Source of the DNA: an uncultured Desulfobacterales bacterium
GTDB lineage: Bacteria > Desulfobacterota > Desulfobacteria > Desulfobacterales > JAHEIW01
Assembly (NCBI GenBank): GCA_947259495.1
Contig: CAMYLV010000034.1
Span: 1 to 32,016 of the forward strand
Reading direction: 5' to 3'
Length of the DNA: 32,016 nt
This document shows positions 24,614 to 32,016 of this stretch, in pieces. A program made the translations under genes and the position numbers. The notes beneath the pieces are model-generated. The model ran no database searches, was not told where the DNA came from, and was given only the letters and a program-made list of their open reading frames with translations. Each line of letters opens with the position of its first letter. Within the stretch, counting starts at the first letter, position 1.

Positions 24614-26593
24614 TTAGAATAGTTGGAGGCGGGTTCGATAGGCATCGATAACAACTTTGGGATCATCGGTGATCACGATGTTATCTTGAATCCATGCGGG
24701 CGCCCGACCATGATCGATCATTTCATGAATCTGCTGGTCGATACCATTCCAGAATCCCTTGCGGCTCTCGGTATCAAACAGGATGACCGGAACCTGTTCC
24801 AGAATGGAAAGCTTCATATTACACAGCGTAATCCCCAGTTCCTCCAGCGATCCCAAGCCGCCGACATTGAAAATCGGAAAAGATGCAACTTCAAACCATT
24901 TTTGTCTGCTGTGTCGACAGGTCGCCTGAAAAACCTGACAAAAATCGACATCGGTGGTCATGGATTGATCGGTAATATCCAAAAAATTCGCACCAGACAA
25001 AATACCGCGGTTTCGCGCCAGGGTATTGGCCTGCTCCATTACCCCGCTGCCGCCGCCGGTAACAATGCCAATACTCTGGCCCCAGAAGGAAATCAGGGCA
25101 TCCAAAAGATCACCCAGACGCGCCTGGCCTTCTTTGGAAAGCCGCATGTTGGAGCCATAAAAGGCAAACAGCATCGACTTGTGAAAATCGGCCAGCCGCT
25201 CAGGTAATACAAAATAGCCCATACCATCCCGCATGGTGTGAACCATCAGGCAACCATTCAATCCGGATACCCAATACACCTCAATTCCGAAAGCATTGTA
25301 TTCTTGCAGGCGATTGTGATCCAGCTGTGAAAGAAACGGACCATGCTCACAGGAGGGTTCGTAAAAATAGAGCGCCTTTACTTTCCCATCGCAGGCCAAA
25401 TTGATGATATCGCGATGCTCGATCAAATTCGGGAAATACTTGACGGCCAGAATACCGGGTGAATTTTTAAATGTTTCAGCAAGTTTGGATGTGGCATATT
25501 CATGGCTGCATTCGCTGGTTGGGGAAAAGTCCCGCCGCGCAACAGCACACAGCGCCCGGGTCGCTTCACAGGCCCTGTCGGGACCGTTCAAAAAAATGCG
25601 CGGGTTTTTTATGGCATTCTTTTTATCATCAATAAGCGCAACCGGTTTGTCCAGGTAATGGCAACTGTTGGGTTTGGGTGGTTCAAATCTTTTTTCCAGC
25701 TCGCGCATTTGCCGGTAGCTAAAAAAGGAACCGCCGCCGGTGTTCTTTTTCAGATGCATACTGTTTTTGGATTTTGCGGCATTGTAAACTTTGGCGCTAA
25801 TCAATGGATTTACAATGGGATGCCCGGTGTGGTTGACGATTTCAAGATAAATTCGAATGCCGCGGGTCTTGATGGGATCCAGGACGGTAGCCGGTAAATT
25901 TCGGCCCAGTTCAAAACCGCTTTGCAAAACAACATAGTGCTCATTGAGATACATGGAGCATGTGGTCACCGCACCTTTTCCGGGAGCTATATGCAGGGCC
26001 GGAACCGACTTGCGCACCTGGTAGCGGTTTAAAAGCTCACGCCCGTCTTCGCGGAGCAATATGCGCCCCAGCGCTTCTTTGTCGAGCGGTTCCTTCAGTT
26101 CGCAGATGACTTTGTGGGGGGCAATGACAATACTGCCGTCGGCTGAAATAGTGGTGGATTCCGGCAATTTGAGCTGTGAGCGTTCGATGGCTTCGAGGAC
26201 TTCATCGGAAGTCAAAAGCGCTTCAGGATCGCAGAACACCAGTCGTCCGACCGGCAGTCCCAGTGTGATAAACTCACGCAACGCATTGAGCCCGGGATAA
26301 CCCGGAATAACCGGAGATGCAATCAGTTTAAGGGTAACACGATCACCCGTCAGAGCGTCGGATGTAGGCGGTTCGCATTTTATCTGGACACCTAGCCGTG
26401 CAATTCTGGAGCGTTCGCTAAAAACCATGTGTTCGGATTGATTTTTGAGTCGCTCGATGAGCTGATCGTTTAGCCCGAATGTTGTTTGAAAAGTTATCGC
26501 CCGGGAGTTTGAATTCAATATTTTTGTTATGATCCCGTCGTCGGATTGTACCAGTCCGCGGTAGATTTGATTTTCCTGATCTGCTTTGACCAT
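24614..26593 (-). CDS. Large protein ending in a LOG-like Rossmann domain, unknown N-terminal region
   Basis: The 659-residue protein has a C-terminal domain (about residues 460-659) like the LOG/lysine-decarboxylase-like family: GIVTGGGSGVMEQAN (509-523) and NVGGLGSLEELG at 576. The latter corresponds to the LOG motif PGGxGTxxE, but with Asn-Val for Pro and Ser for Thr. LOG enzymes cleave cytokinin and nucleotide ribose-5'-monophosphates. The first 450 residues match nothing I recognise; they begin with RGLVQSDDGIITKI and contain VALIDDKKNAIKNPRIFLNGPD. The start is supported by GAGGT upstream and an intact family-length frame. Function unknown; a nucleotide-binding or stress role is inference. 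It lies convergent with the AlaX-like gene and separated by a palindromic repeat. Confidence 0.75.
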   Translation of the reverse strand: MVKADQENQIYRGLVQSDDGIITKILNSNSRAITFQTTFGLNDQLIERLKNQSEHMVFSERSRIARLGVQIKCEPPTSDALTGDRVTLKLIASPVIPGYPGLNALREFITLGLPVGRLVFCDPEALLTSDEVLEAIERSQLKLPESTTISADGSIVIAPHKVICELKEPLDKEALGRILLREDGRELLNRYQVRKSVPALHIAPGKGAVTTCSMYLNEHYVVLQSGFELGRNLPATVLDPIKTRGIRIYLEIVNHTGHPIVNPLISAKVYNAAKSKNSMHLKKNTGGGSFFSYRQMRELEKRFEPPKPNSCHYLDKPVALIDDKKNAIKNPRIFLNGPDRACEATRALCAVARRDFSPTSECSHEYATSKLAETFKNSPGILAVKYFPNLIEHRDIINLACDGKVKALYFYEPSCEHGPFLSQLDHNRLQEYNAFGIEVYWVSGLNGCLMVHTMRDGMGYFVLPERLADFHKSMLFAFYGSNMRLSKEGQARLGDLLDALISFWGQSIGIVTGGGSGVMEQANTLARNRGILSGANFLDITDQSMTTDVDFCQVFQATCRHSRQKWFEVASFPIFNVGGLGSLEELGITLCNMKLSILEQVPVILFDTESRKGFWNGIDQQIHEMIDHGRAPAWIQDNIVITDDPKVVIDAYRTRLQLF

Positions 26594-26760
26594 GTTTCAT
26601 ACCTCGATTCGGCTTTGAAAATGCTTAAGCGGCATGTCCTCCCGTAATCTTGCATCCCTGATCGTCAGGCCATTGATTGGACCGGGCTGAGGGCGGTTTA
26701 GGAGGTCTTAGATTGAACCGGAGTAAATTAAATTGGCAGGTAGCCGATGCCACGCGCTCA

Positions 26761-26789
26761 TTATACAATTTAAAATCGTATTAATCCAT
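26761..26789 (-). promoter_or_regulatory. Candidate promoter for the LOG-domain gene
   Basis: On the minus strand TATAAT (26761-26766) is exact and is preceded by TGGATT at 17 nt (26784-26789), a poor -35 box. It would give a leader of about 160 nt. Confidence 0.3.
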
Positions 26790-26932
26790 TAAAAGTTAAG
26801 GATTTATGAACCATTGACAACCGGCAATATCTGAACGTCGGGCTAAACAAATCAGCAGAGAGGTTAATTCGCTCAAATAAAAATCGCGCTGCGACTATGA
26901 AACGAATTTTACAATTTAATGCTTTGGGGGTG

Positions 26933-27106
26933 TTAGATGTTCGGATTATCAATCAACATGTTTTCGATAATCTTAATCAGCGATGTATCTGTAATCAGCT
27001 CATCTCTTATTGTATTGAGCTTTATTTCCTTTAGCATCATGTTATCCAGAACCCACCCGAACCCCAGTTGCTCAAAAAAAATAATTGTCTCCTTTTCCTT
27101 TACCAA
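26933..27106 (-). CDS. Possible small protein of unknown function (57 residues)
   Basis: A TTG start at 27106 has GGAGG 7 nt upstream. It opens a charged sequence (MVKEKETIIFFEQLGFGWVL, ending IIENMLIDNPNI) with a plausible composition, including Lys/Glu/Leu/Ile patterns compatible with helices. No family is recognised. A longer start upstream at 27124 is possible. It could be a fragment of a decayed gene or a true small protein; the opposite frame is also open, and base composition is AT-rich. Confidence 0.3.
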   Translation of the reverse strand: MVKEKETIIFFEQLGFGWVLDNMMLKEIKLNTIRDELITDTSLIKIIENMLIDNPNI

Positions 27107-27442
27107 AACGCAACCTCCGATCAATATGAATATTTCCGCTGTGCTGTATGCCGTTTATATATCGGCTTTAGCTGCTAAACTGAAAATGGACCTCAGCTGT
27201 TCTGCGTGTGATCAAATTCTTAAACATGCTGATATCCATGTAATTTATATATCGTCACTTTACCCGCATAGCTTTAGCAATTAATTGGTGTTGGATTTTA
27301 CCACACCCCTTCGCCCAGGACGCTTATTGCCGGGGCTAGAACACCATGGCCGGTTTTTATTTGACACGCTAACACCTTATACCTATTATCCGTGCAATCG
27401 ATTTATCGCAGACAAGGTCAAAAACAGGGGTAAGATTTTATA

Positions 27443-27567
27443 GTGGGTGTTTTTAACCGGGTGCTTTGCACCCGGTTACACCCGCACCGATTAAGGCACT
27501 ATCGTGCCTTTGGCTTTTCCGCTGACGGCGGAAAAATCCAAGCCACCCGCTGTGCGGGTGGTCGGTG
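27443..27567 (+). ncRNA. Candidate structured RNA, four hairpins in a branched fold
   Basis: Within 125 nt, nearly all bases pair. Hairpin 1 is GTGGGTGT/ACACCCGC (one G-U) enclosing AACCGGGTGC-TTT-GCACCCGGTT. CACCGA (27485-27490) and TCGGTG (27562-27567) then close a multibranch loop containing AAGGCAC-TATC-GTGCCTT, TTTTCCGC-TGACG-GCGGAAAA (extended by TTGG/CCAA) and CCACCCGC-TGT-GCGGGTGG. It lies directly before the HAD start codon (27583) on the same strand. Possible identities are an omega/HEARO-like RNA left without its nuclease, a leader element of the HAD gene, or a palindromic repeat. None is proven. Confidence 0.5.
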
Positions 27568-27582
27568 ACTCGGAACATTAAT

Positions 27583-28512
27583 ATGAAAAGCGGTATAAAA
27601 ACCGCTACTACCAAAATGAATATTTCCCACGCAATACCACCGCCAGACTGGCAGAATGGTCAAACTCCCAGAGGGTTTTTTGTTTGCGACTTTGACGGGA
27701 CCTTGCTGCGATCGGATCGCAGTTTTTCAGATGACGATCTCGCGGCCTTAAACCGACTTGGTGAGCTCGGCATCGTCAGAGCAATTGCGACCGGCCGTTC
27801 GATCTATTCGATCAATACCGTTTCGATCTCAAACCTGCCGGTGGATTTCCTTATTTTTTCCAGCGGTGCCGGCATCAACCGTCATCCCGGCGGCCGGATC
27901 ATCCGCCGAACCGGGCTGGAATCCCATCAGGTGAGTCAGGCGATTCATATCCTTAAGGCAAACAAGCTTGATTTTATGGTTCACCGTCCGATCCCGGATA
28001 ACCATGCATTCAGCTATTTTGAATCGACAACCGACAATGCGGATTTTAAAAGGCGCATCGAGATCTACCACAAATTTGCAAAACCGCTGGATGACAATAC
28101 CGATGGCTTTGAGATGGCGACTCAGCTGCTTGCCGTAGTTCCACCCGATGATACCCGCCCGTTAATACAAACACTGCGAAAGGCGTTGCCGAATTTTAAT
28201 ATCATCCAGACAACATCGCCTCTGGATGGGCATTCCACCTGGGTTGAAATCTTTCCGGCGACCGTATCAAAAAGCCTCGCCGCCGCATGGCTCGCTGGAG
28301 CATTTAACTTGGACGCCAATCATGCCCTTTCAGTGGGCAACGACTATAATGACCTGGATCTGCTGGAATGGGCGGGAAGCAGCTTTGTTGTCGAGAATGC
28401 GCCGCATGACCTGACCGATCGCTTCCCGACAGTGGCCTCCAATAACGAATGCGGTGTGGCTGACGCTGTTAATCGCTGGCTCGCCTCAGCGCCCTTCAAC
28501 CGCCAAAAATAA
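27583..28512 (+). CDS. Cof-type HAD-IIB family phosphatase
   Basis: The 309-residue protein is a haloacid dehalogenase-superfamily phosphatase. Motif I is VCDFDGTLLRSD (the first Asp is the nucleophile), motif II is in the TGRS region (IATGRSIYSI), and motif IV is SVGNDYNDLDLLEWAG with the metal-binding acids. The cap inserted between the motifs is the type II (Cof) kind. Typical substrates are sugar phosphates or flavin and pyridoxal phosphates; the real substrate is unknown. GTG at 27565 lies inside the preceding hairpin element and would give six extra residues; ATG 27583 is preferred. Ribosome site is weak in both cases. It converges on the aldehyde dehydrogenase gene, with a palindromic repeat between. 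Confidence 0.9.
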   Translation: MKSGIKTATTKMNISHAIPPPDWQNGQTPRGFFVCDFDGTLLRSDRSFSDDDLAALNRLGELGIVRAIATGRSIYSINTVSISNLPVDFLIFSSGAGINRHPGGRIIRRTGLESHQVSQAIHILKANKLDFMVHRPIPDNHAFSYFESTTDNADFKRRIEIYHKFAKPLDDNTDGFEMATQLLAVVPPDDTRPLIQTLRKALPNFNIIQTTSPLDGHSTWVEIFPATVSKSLAAAWLAGAFNLDANHALSVGNDYNDLDLLEWAGSSFVVENAPHDLTDRFPTVASNNECGVADAVNRWLASAPFNRQK

Positions 28513-28552
28513 ATCCCGGTATACTCTATTTTTTTTTGCACTATCTTTCTTA

Positions 28553-28706
28553 AGGTTTCAGGCTTCAGAAGACAGAGGACAGAAGACAGATGCTAAAAAC
28601 TGAAAATCAAAGCGATCTAACTGTCTTCTGTTCTCTGTCATCTGTCATCTGTCTTCTGGTATCTGTCCTCTGATCTCTGTTATCTGCCTTCTGACGCTTG
28701 AAACCT
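28553..28706. repeat. 154-bp inverted repeat of GACAG/CTGTC units between convergent genes
   Basis: The left end AGGTTTCAGGCTTCAGAAGA and the right end (read in reverse, AGGTTTCAAGCGTCAGAAGG) are near-identical terminal inverted repeats. The body is made of variants of CAGAAGACAG on the left arm and CTGTCTTCTG/CTGTCATCTG on the right, a degenerate hairpin. The right end covers the stop codon and last residues of the aldehyde dehydrogenase. Confidence 0.65.
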
Positions 28707-30221
28707 GATCCCCTGCGCCAGGGGCATTTCGCCGGACCAGTTGACAGTGCAGGTTTGACGCCGCATATAGGCTTTCCAGGCATCTGATCCGGATTCTCGC
28801 CCGCCCCCGGTTTCTTTTTCACCGCCGAAAGCGCCACCGATTTCAGCACCGGAGGTGCCGACATTCACACTGGCGATGCCACAATCGCTTCCGCCGGAAC
28901 TCAAAAAAATTTCCGCTTCCCGTAAATCGGTCGTAAAAATTGATGAAGAAAGGCCCTGGGGAACCGCGTTTTGAAACTCAATTGCTTCTTGCACGGTTTT
29001 ATATTTGATTAAATACAAAATCGGCGCAAATGTTTCCTGTTGCACGATTTTAGAATCCGCCCCGGCTTTGCAGATACAGGGGGTCACATAGGTGCCCGTA
29101 TCATACAAACCGCCGGACAGCATCTCGCCGCCGTAAATAATTTTTCCGCCCTGTTCTTTGAGTTGAATTAATGCGGCCTGCATATTTTCAAGGGCCTGGC
29201 GGTCGATCAGCGGCCCCATAAGAGTGTCCTCTTCCAGCGGATTGCCGATCTTAATTTGCTGATAGGCGCTGATTAATGCGCTTGAAAATGCTTTAAAAAT
29301 ATCTTCATGCACAATAACCCGGCGCGTAGACGTACAGCGCTGCCCGGCGGTCCCCACAGCACCAAATACAACCGCTCTTATTGTCAGCTCCAGATCAGCG
29401 CTGGGGGTCACAATCACCGCATTGTTGCCCCCCAGTTCCAGAATCGTTTTACCGAAACGCGAAGCGACCGCCTGCCCGACATAACGCCCCATGGGCACAC
29501 TGCCCGTGGCAGATATCAGTGGAACCCGGCAATCGTGAATCAGGGCCTCTCCGACATCCTCGCGGCTTCCGACCACCAGGTTACAGATACCTTCGGGCAG
29601 ACCATTTTCCCGCAGCACTTCCCATACCAGATTCATGGTGGCAATGGCGCTCAGGGGCACTTTGGATGAAGGCTTCCATATCACCGTATCGCCGGCAATC
29701 AACGCAAGCATGGCGTTCCAGGCCCACACGGCCACCGGAAAATTGAAACTGGTAATTACGCCGACCGGACCAAGCGGGTGCCACTGTTCGTACATCCTGT
29801 GCCCCGGACGCTCACTGTGCATGCTCAGGCCGTAAAGCATGCGGGATTGGCCCACCGCAAAATCGGCAATATCAATCATCTCCTGGACTTCGCCTTTACC
29901 CTCGACGCAAATTTTACCCGTCTCCAGGGTCACCAGCGCCCCCAGATCTTCCTGATGGCGGCGCAGGACATTTCCAATCTGACGGACGATTTCACCCCTC
30001 TGGGGAGCGGGGACCTGGCGCCAGTGCTCAAAGGCGTCTACCGCCTGGCGAACCACCTTTTCATAATCCTTTTCGGAAGCGCATCTGACGGTTCCAATGG
30101 TTTGGCCGTCAATGGGCGATATCGAAACCAGCTCCTCACCATGGCATTGCAGCCATGAACCTGTGCCGGCACCTGAGAGTTCCCCTGTTAAGTTAAATTT
30201 TTTAAAAATTGACTTCATCAT
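28680..30221 (-). CDS. ALDH7-type aldehyde dehydrogenase
   Basis: The 513-residue protein oxidises an aldehyde to its acid with NAD(P)+. It resembles antiquitin/aminoadipate-semialdehyde dehydrogenases of the ALDH7 group. The catalytic cysteine lies in GTAGQRCTSTRR, the general-base Glu in LELGGNNAVIV, and a Rossmann turn in ATGSVPMGRYV. Family members usually end near LAQGI.F; here that is followed by QASEGR, contributed by the inverted repeat at the gene's 3' end. The start is ATG-ATG (30221 or 30218), with AGGGGA upstream that favours the second. It lies downstream of a class III aminotransferase, which suggests a lysine- or omega-amino-acid catabolic pair; this is inference. Confidence 0.9.
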   Translation of the reverse strand: MMKSIFKKFNLTGELSGAGTGSWLQCHGEELVSISPIDGQTIGTVRCASEKDYEKVVRQAVDAFEHWRQVPAPQRGEIVRQIGNVLRRHQEDLGALVTLETGKICVEGKGEVQEMIDIADFAVGQSRMLYGLSMHSERPGHRMYEQWHPLGPVGVITSFNFPVAVWAWNAMLALIAGDTVIWKPSSKVPLSAIATMNLVWEVLRENGLPEGICNLVVGSREDVGEALIHDCRVPLISATGSVPMGRYVGQAVASRFGKTILELGGNNAVIVTPSADLELTIRAVVFGAVGTAGQRCTSTRRVIVHEDIFKAFSSALISAYQQIKIGNPLEEDTLMGPLIDRQALENMQAALIQLKEQGGKIIYGGEMLSGGLYDTGTYVTPCICKAGADSKIVQQETFAPILYLIKYKTVQEAIEFQNAVPQGLSSSIFTTDLREAEIFLSSGGSDCGIASVNVGTSGAEIGGAFGGEKETGGGRESGSDAWKAYMRRQTCTVNWSGEMPLAQGIRFQASEGR

Positions 30222-30244
30222 ATGGTCCCCTAATACCGAAAAAT

Positions 30245-30273
30245 ATGCCCCCCTGAATCTGGCAGGGAGGCAT
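30245..30273 (-). promoter_or_regulatory. Hairpin in the leader of the aldehyde dehydrogenase gene
   Basis: ATGCC-C-CCCTG (30245-30255) pairs with CAGGG-A-GGCAT (30263-30273) with a single mismatch and a 7-nt loop. It lies 23 nt before the dehydrogenase start (minus strand). There is no adjacent T run, so a regulatory leader or processing signal is as likely as a terminator. Confidence 0.3.
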
Positions 30274-30437
30274 CGAATTGACGTCGTCTTTCTTGCAAAT
30301 ACGTCGGTAATTTAAGCGATTAATTGGGTTTCAACAAGTATTGCGATAACTTTAAAATAGGCATTCTATAATGCAGTTTCAAGTAAACTAATTGACCCAT
30401 GGACCCTGGATATACTTTTGAGGCAGCTTCTCGAAAA

Positions 30438-31766
30438 TCAGCCTGCGACTTCCCTGACCGCTTCTTCGAAAATAGACAGCCCCAGATCAATTTCCTTGGC
30501 ACTCACGGTCAGCGCCGGACAAAAGCGGATGCTGTTTTCTCCGCAACCTAAGATCAGCAAGCCTTTCTGAAATGCTTTTCGAATGATTGCAGGCCGCCAC
30601 TTCGTCGCCGGTTCTTTGGTCTCCCGATCCTTTACAAATTCAACACCAACCATGAGTCCTTTGCCGCGGACATCCCCCATACATTCATAGGTTTTCTGGA
30701 GTTCATGCAGTCCCTTCATAAGCCGTTTTCCTTGAACCGTTGCATTTTTCATTAGGCTTTTCTCCAGCAGTTCGATGGTCGCCATGGCCGCCTGGCATGA
30801 TATCGGATTGCCGCCGAAAGTGGATGCATGGGAGCCGGCTTCCCAGTCCATAATTTTAGCGGGTGCCACCATGGCCCCAAGGGGCAAGCCGGAGGCAATC
30901 CCCTTGGCGATGGCTATAATGTCCGCTTTGGCTTTGAAATGTTCCATCGCAAACATTTTTCCGGTACGCCCCATTCCGGATTGCACTTCATCCGCCACGT
31001 AAAGGATGCCGTATTTTTTGGCAATTCGACACATTTCCTTGTGGAACCCCGGCGGCGGCACGATATAGCCACCTTCGCCCTGAATGGGTTCGACAAAAAT
31101 GGCAGCCACCTCTTCCGCGGGCACAGTTGTGCGAAACAGCGTATCTTCAATCCATTTCACACAAAACAGCTCACAATCGGGATAGCACAAATTGTAGGCA
31201 CATCGATAGCAGTATGCATAGGGGATATGCGTAATGCCGGGCACAAACGGGTTATAATGTTTTTTCTGAACGGTTTTGCTGGCCGTCAAAGACAGGGCAC
31301 CCATGGTGCGCCCATGAAAGGCACCGAAGAAGGCGATATTGAGCTCACGTTTGGTGTGCCAGCGGGCCAGTTTGAAGGCCGCCTCAACGGCCTCGGCACC
31401 CGAGTTGCCAAAGTACACCCGCTTGGGCCCATTACCGGGAACCACGGAAGCAATTTTTTCAGCCAGTTGAATCTGAGGCGTGTAGTAAAAATCCGTTCCG
31501 GACATGTGCAGCAATTGTTCGGCCTGGCGCTGAATGGCCTTGACCACCTGCGGATGGCAGTGACCGGTGGCATTCACGGCAATACCGGCCGTAAAATCGA
31601 GAAATATGTTTCCATCCACATCGTGCACCCACAGACCTTTAGCCTGGTCAACAACCAGAGGGTAAACACGGGTGTAGGACGGAGAAACATAAGTCTTATC
31701 CAGTTTAATTAATTTTTTAGCGCGCGGTCCGGGTAGTGTGGTTTTAATCGTCGGCGTTTTCGGCAT
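30438..31766 (-). CDS. Class III (PLP-dependent) aminotransferase, acetylornithine-aminotransferase-like family
   Basis: The 442-residue protein is a fold type I PLP enzyme. Recognisable landmarks are VYFGNSGAEAVEAAFKLAR, seen as GNSGAEAVEAAFKLAR (phosphate loop), AFHGRTMGALSLT, VADEVQSGMGRTG (PLP-ring Asp) and IAIAKGIASGLPLGA with the Schiff-base lysine. A cluster of cysteines (CYRC, NLC and DCELFC) is of the type seen in the archaeal/Thermotoga-like branch of this family, which has broad omega-amino and racemase activities; substrates such as lysine, ornithine or 4-aminobutyrate are possible. A perfect GGAGG lies 5 nt before the start codon. The aldehyde dehydrogenase gene follows after 216 bp, which could oxidise the semialdehyde it forms. 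Confidence 0.92.
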   Translation of the reverse strand: MPKTPTIKTTLPGPRAKKLIKLDKTYVSPSYTRVYPLVVDQAKGLWVHDVDGNIFLDFTAGIAVNATGHCHPQVVKAIQRQAEQLLHMSGTDFYYTPQIQLAEKIASVVPGNGPKRVYFGNSGAEAVEAAFKLARWHTKRELNIAFFGAFHGRTMGALSLTASKTVQKKHYNPFVPGITHIPYAYCYRCAYNLCYPDCELFCVKWIEDTLFRTTVPAEEVAAIFVEPIQGEGGYIVPPPGFHKEMCRIAKKYGILYVADEVQSGMGRTGKMFAMEHFKAKADIIAIAKGIASGLPLGAMVAPAKIMDWEAGSHASTFGGNPISCQAAMATIELLEKSLMKNATVQGKRLMKGLHELQKTYECMGDVRGKGLMVGVEFVKDRETKEPATKWRPAIIRKAFQKGLLILGCGENSIRFCPALTVSAKEIDLGLSIFEEAVREVAG

Positions 31767-31820
31767 GGTTCCTCCAAAAAAACATTTGATTCAAATTTGA
31801 AAATCAAAAGACCCTTGAAG

Positions 31821-32016
31821 CCATTTCAAAACCCCGTTTCAGCCGATTTGCGGCTTTTGTCCCCGCGGAGCGGGATGACGCTGCCAAAAGCGTCTAAGCT
31901 TGTTGCGCTAAATCTTGAAAACTCGGTCTAAGGCCCTCAAACAGTTCAAGATTTTACGCTCCACTGCGCTAAGCGCTTTTTAACAAAAGCCCGCAAAATT
32001 AGCTCCAAAGAGGTTT
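31821..32016. repeat. Palindromic repeat element cut by the window edge
   Basis: The left end (31821-31860) is, in reverse, a copy of the right end (31970-32016) and of the copy at 10948-11000; all share ACAAAAGCC/CCGCAAAA and a GGTTTTGAAATGG-type end. Between them AAATCTTGAA (31910-31919) and TTCAAGATTT (31945-31954) pair perfectly, and CCCCGC-GGA-GCGGG forms a small hairpin. It occupies most of the 250 bp upstream of the aminotransferase (31767-32016), and no gene is seen there. Confidence 0.6.

Larger units (their letters stand above)
26594..27442. other. Spacer of about 850 bp with one weak small ORF
   Basis: I see no clear gene, tRNA or known RNA here apart from a minus-strand ORF at 26933-27106. 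The region is AT-richer than the neighbouring coding DNA, with stop codons in all frames. The plus-strand 115-residue frame (26937-27284) is rich in Ser/Ile and looks like an antisense reading. Confidence 0.5.

Noticed and set aside
26937-27284. 115-residue plus-strand frame in the AT-rich spacer
   Set aside because: It has Ser/Ile-rich, low-complexity composition, no good ribosome site, and lies opposite a more plausible minus-strand frame.
27443-27567. Integron attC site
   Set aside because: TAAC/GTTA ends flank only the first hairpin and the remaining three hairpins do not fit the attC core-site layout; no integrase is present.
30828-31712. 294-residue plus-strand open frame inside the aminotransferase
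   Set aside because: It is antisense to a complete PLP-enzyme sequence with all motifs, and has no domain of its own.

Overview
The window looks like a chromosomal segment of an anaerobic Desulfobacterota (former Deltaproteobacteria), most plausibly Desulfobacterales. This rests on protein style and gene content: a HesB/IscA-like selenoprotein with an in-frame TGA, an archaeal-type LeuC/LeuD pair, many signalling and redox proteins, and intergenic spaces filled with small palindromic repeats. No 16S or other definitive marker is present. There is no prophage, integrase, complete insertion sequence or CRISPR array.

Layout. (1) 1-7,300: tRNA-Phe and rsmE on the minus strand; a very acidic protein of unknown function closed by a clean terminator; valS; a rhomboid protease fused to a DnaJ C-terminal-like domain; and, convergent to it, a REC-GGDEF diguanylate cyclase with its own strong promoter. 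(2) 7,500-13,200: lepA; then leuC, leuD and a ModF-like double ABC ATPase in one direction, with a repeat copy inserted between leuC and leuD. (3) 13,200-15,400: a minus-strand operon ndk > trmJ-type methyltransferase > FAH-family hydrolase, joined by two one-base TGATG overlaps. (4) 15,400-18,900: fmdB, a macrodomain protein, the selenoprotein (strong promoter, TGA as Sec codon, candidate SECIS hairpin, terminator) and a two-domain SagB-type oxidoreductase. (5) 18,987-24,435: a probable operon of a YyaL/DUF255 protein, mutY, a B12-binding radical SAM protein and a small AlaX-like editing domain. (6) 24,600-28,500: a 659-residue protein ending in a LOG-like Rossmann domain; nearly 1 kb without a firm gene, ending in a compact multi-hairpin element that could be a structured RNA; then a Cof-type HAD phosphatase. 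(7) 28,550-32,016: an ALDH7-type aldehyde dehydrogenase and a class III aminotransferase on the minus strand, flanked by repeat elements; the last one runs off the window.

Functional themes are translation and RNA quality control (tRNA-Phe, rsmE, valS, lepA, trmJ, AlaX-like), amino-acid metabolism (LeuCD, aminotransferase plus ALDH), nucleotide and DNA maintenance (ndk, mutY, macrodomain) and cyclic-di-GMP signalling. The observations most worth a second look are the selenoprotein that ordinary ORF calling splits, the 125-nt multi-hairpin element before the HAD gene, the rhomboid-DnaJ fusion, the acidic PopZ-like protein, and several families of palindromic repeats, one of which supplies the 3' end of the aldehyde dehydrogenase gene. 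All functional calls come from reading motifs by eye; no database search was run.
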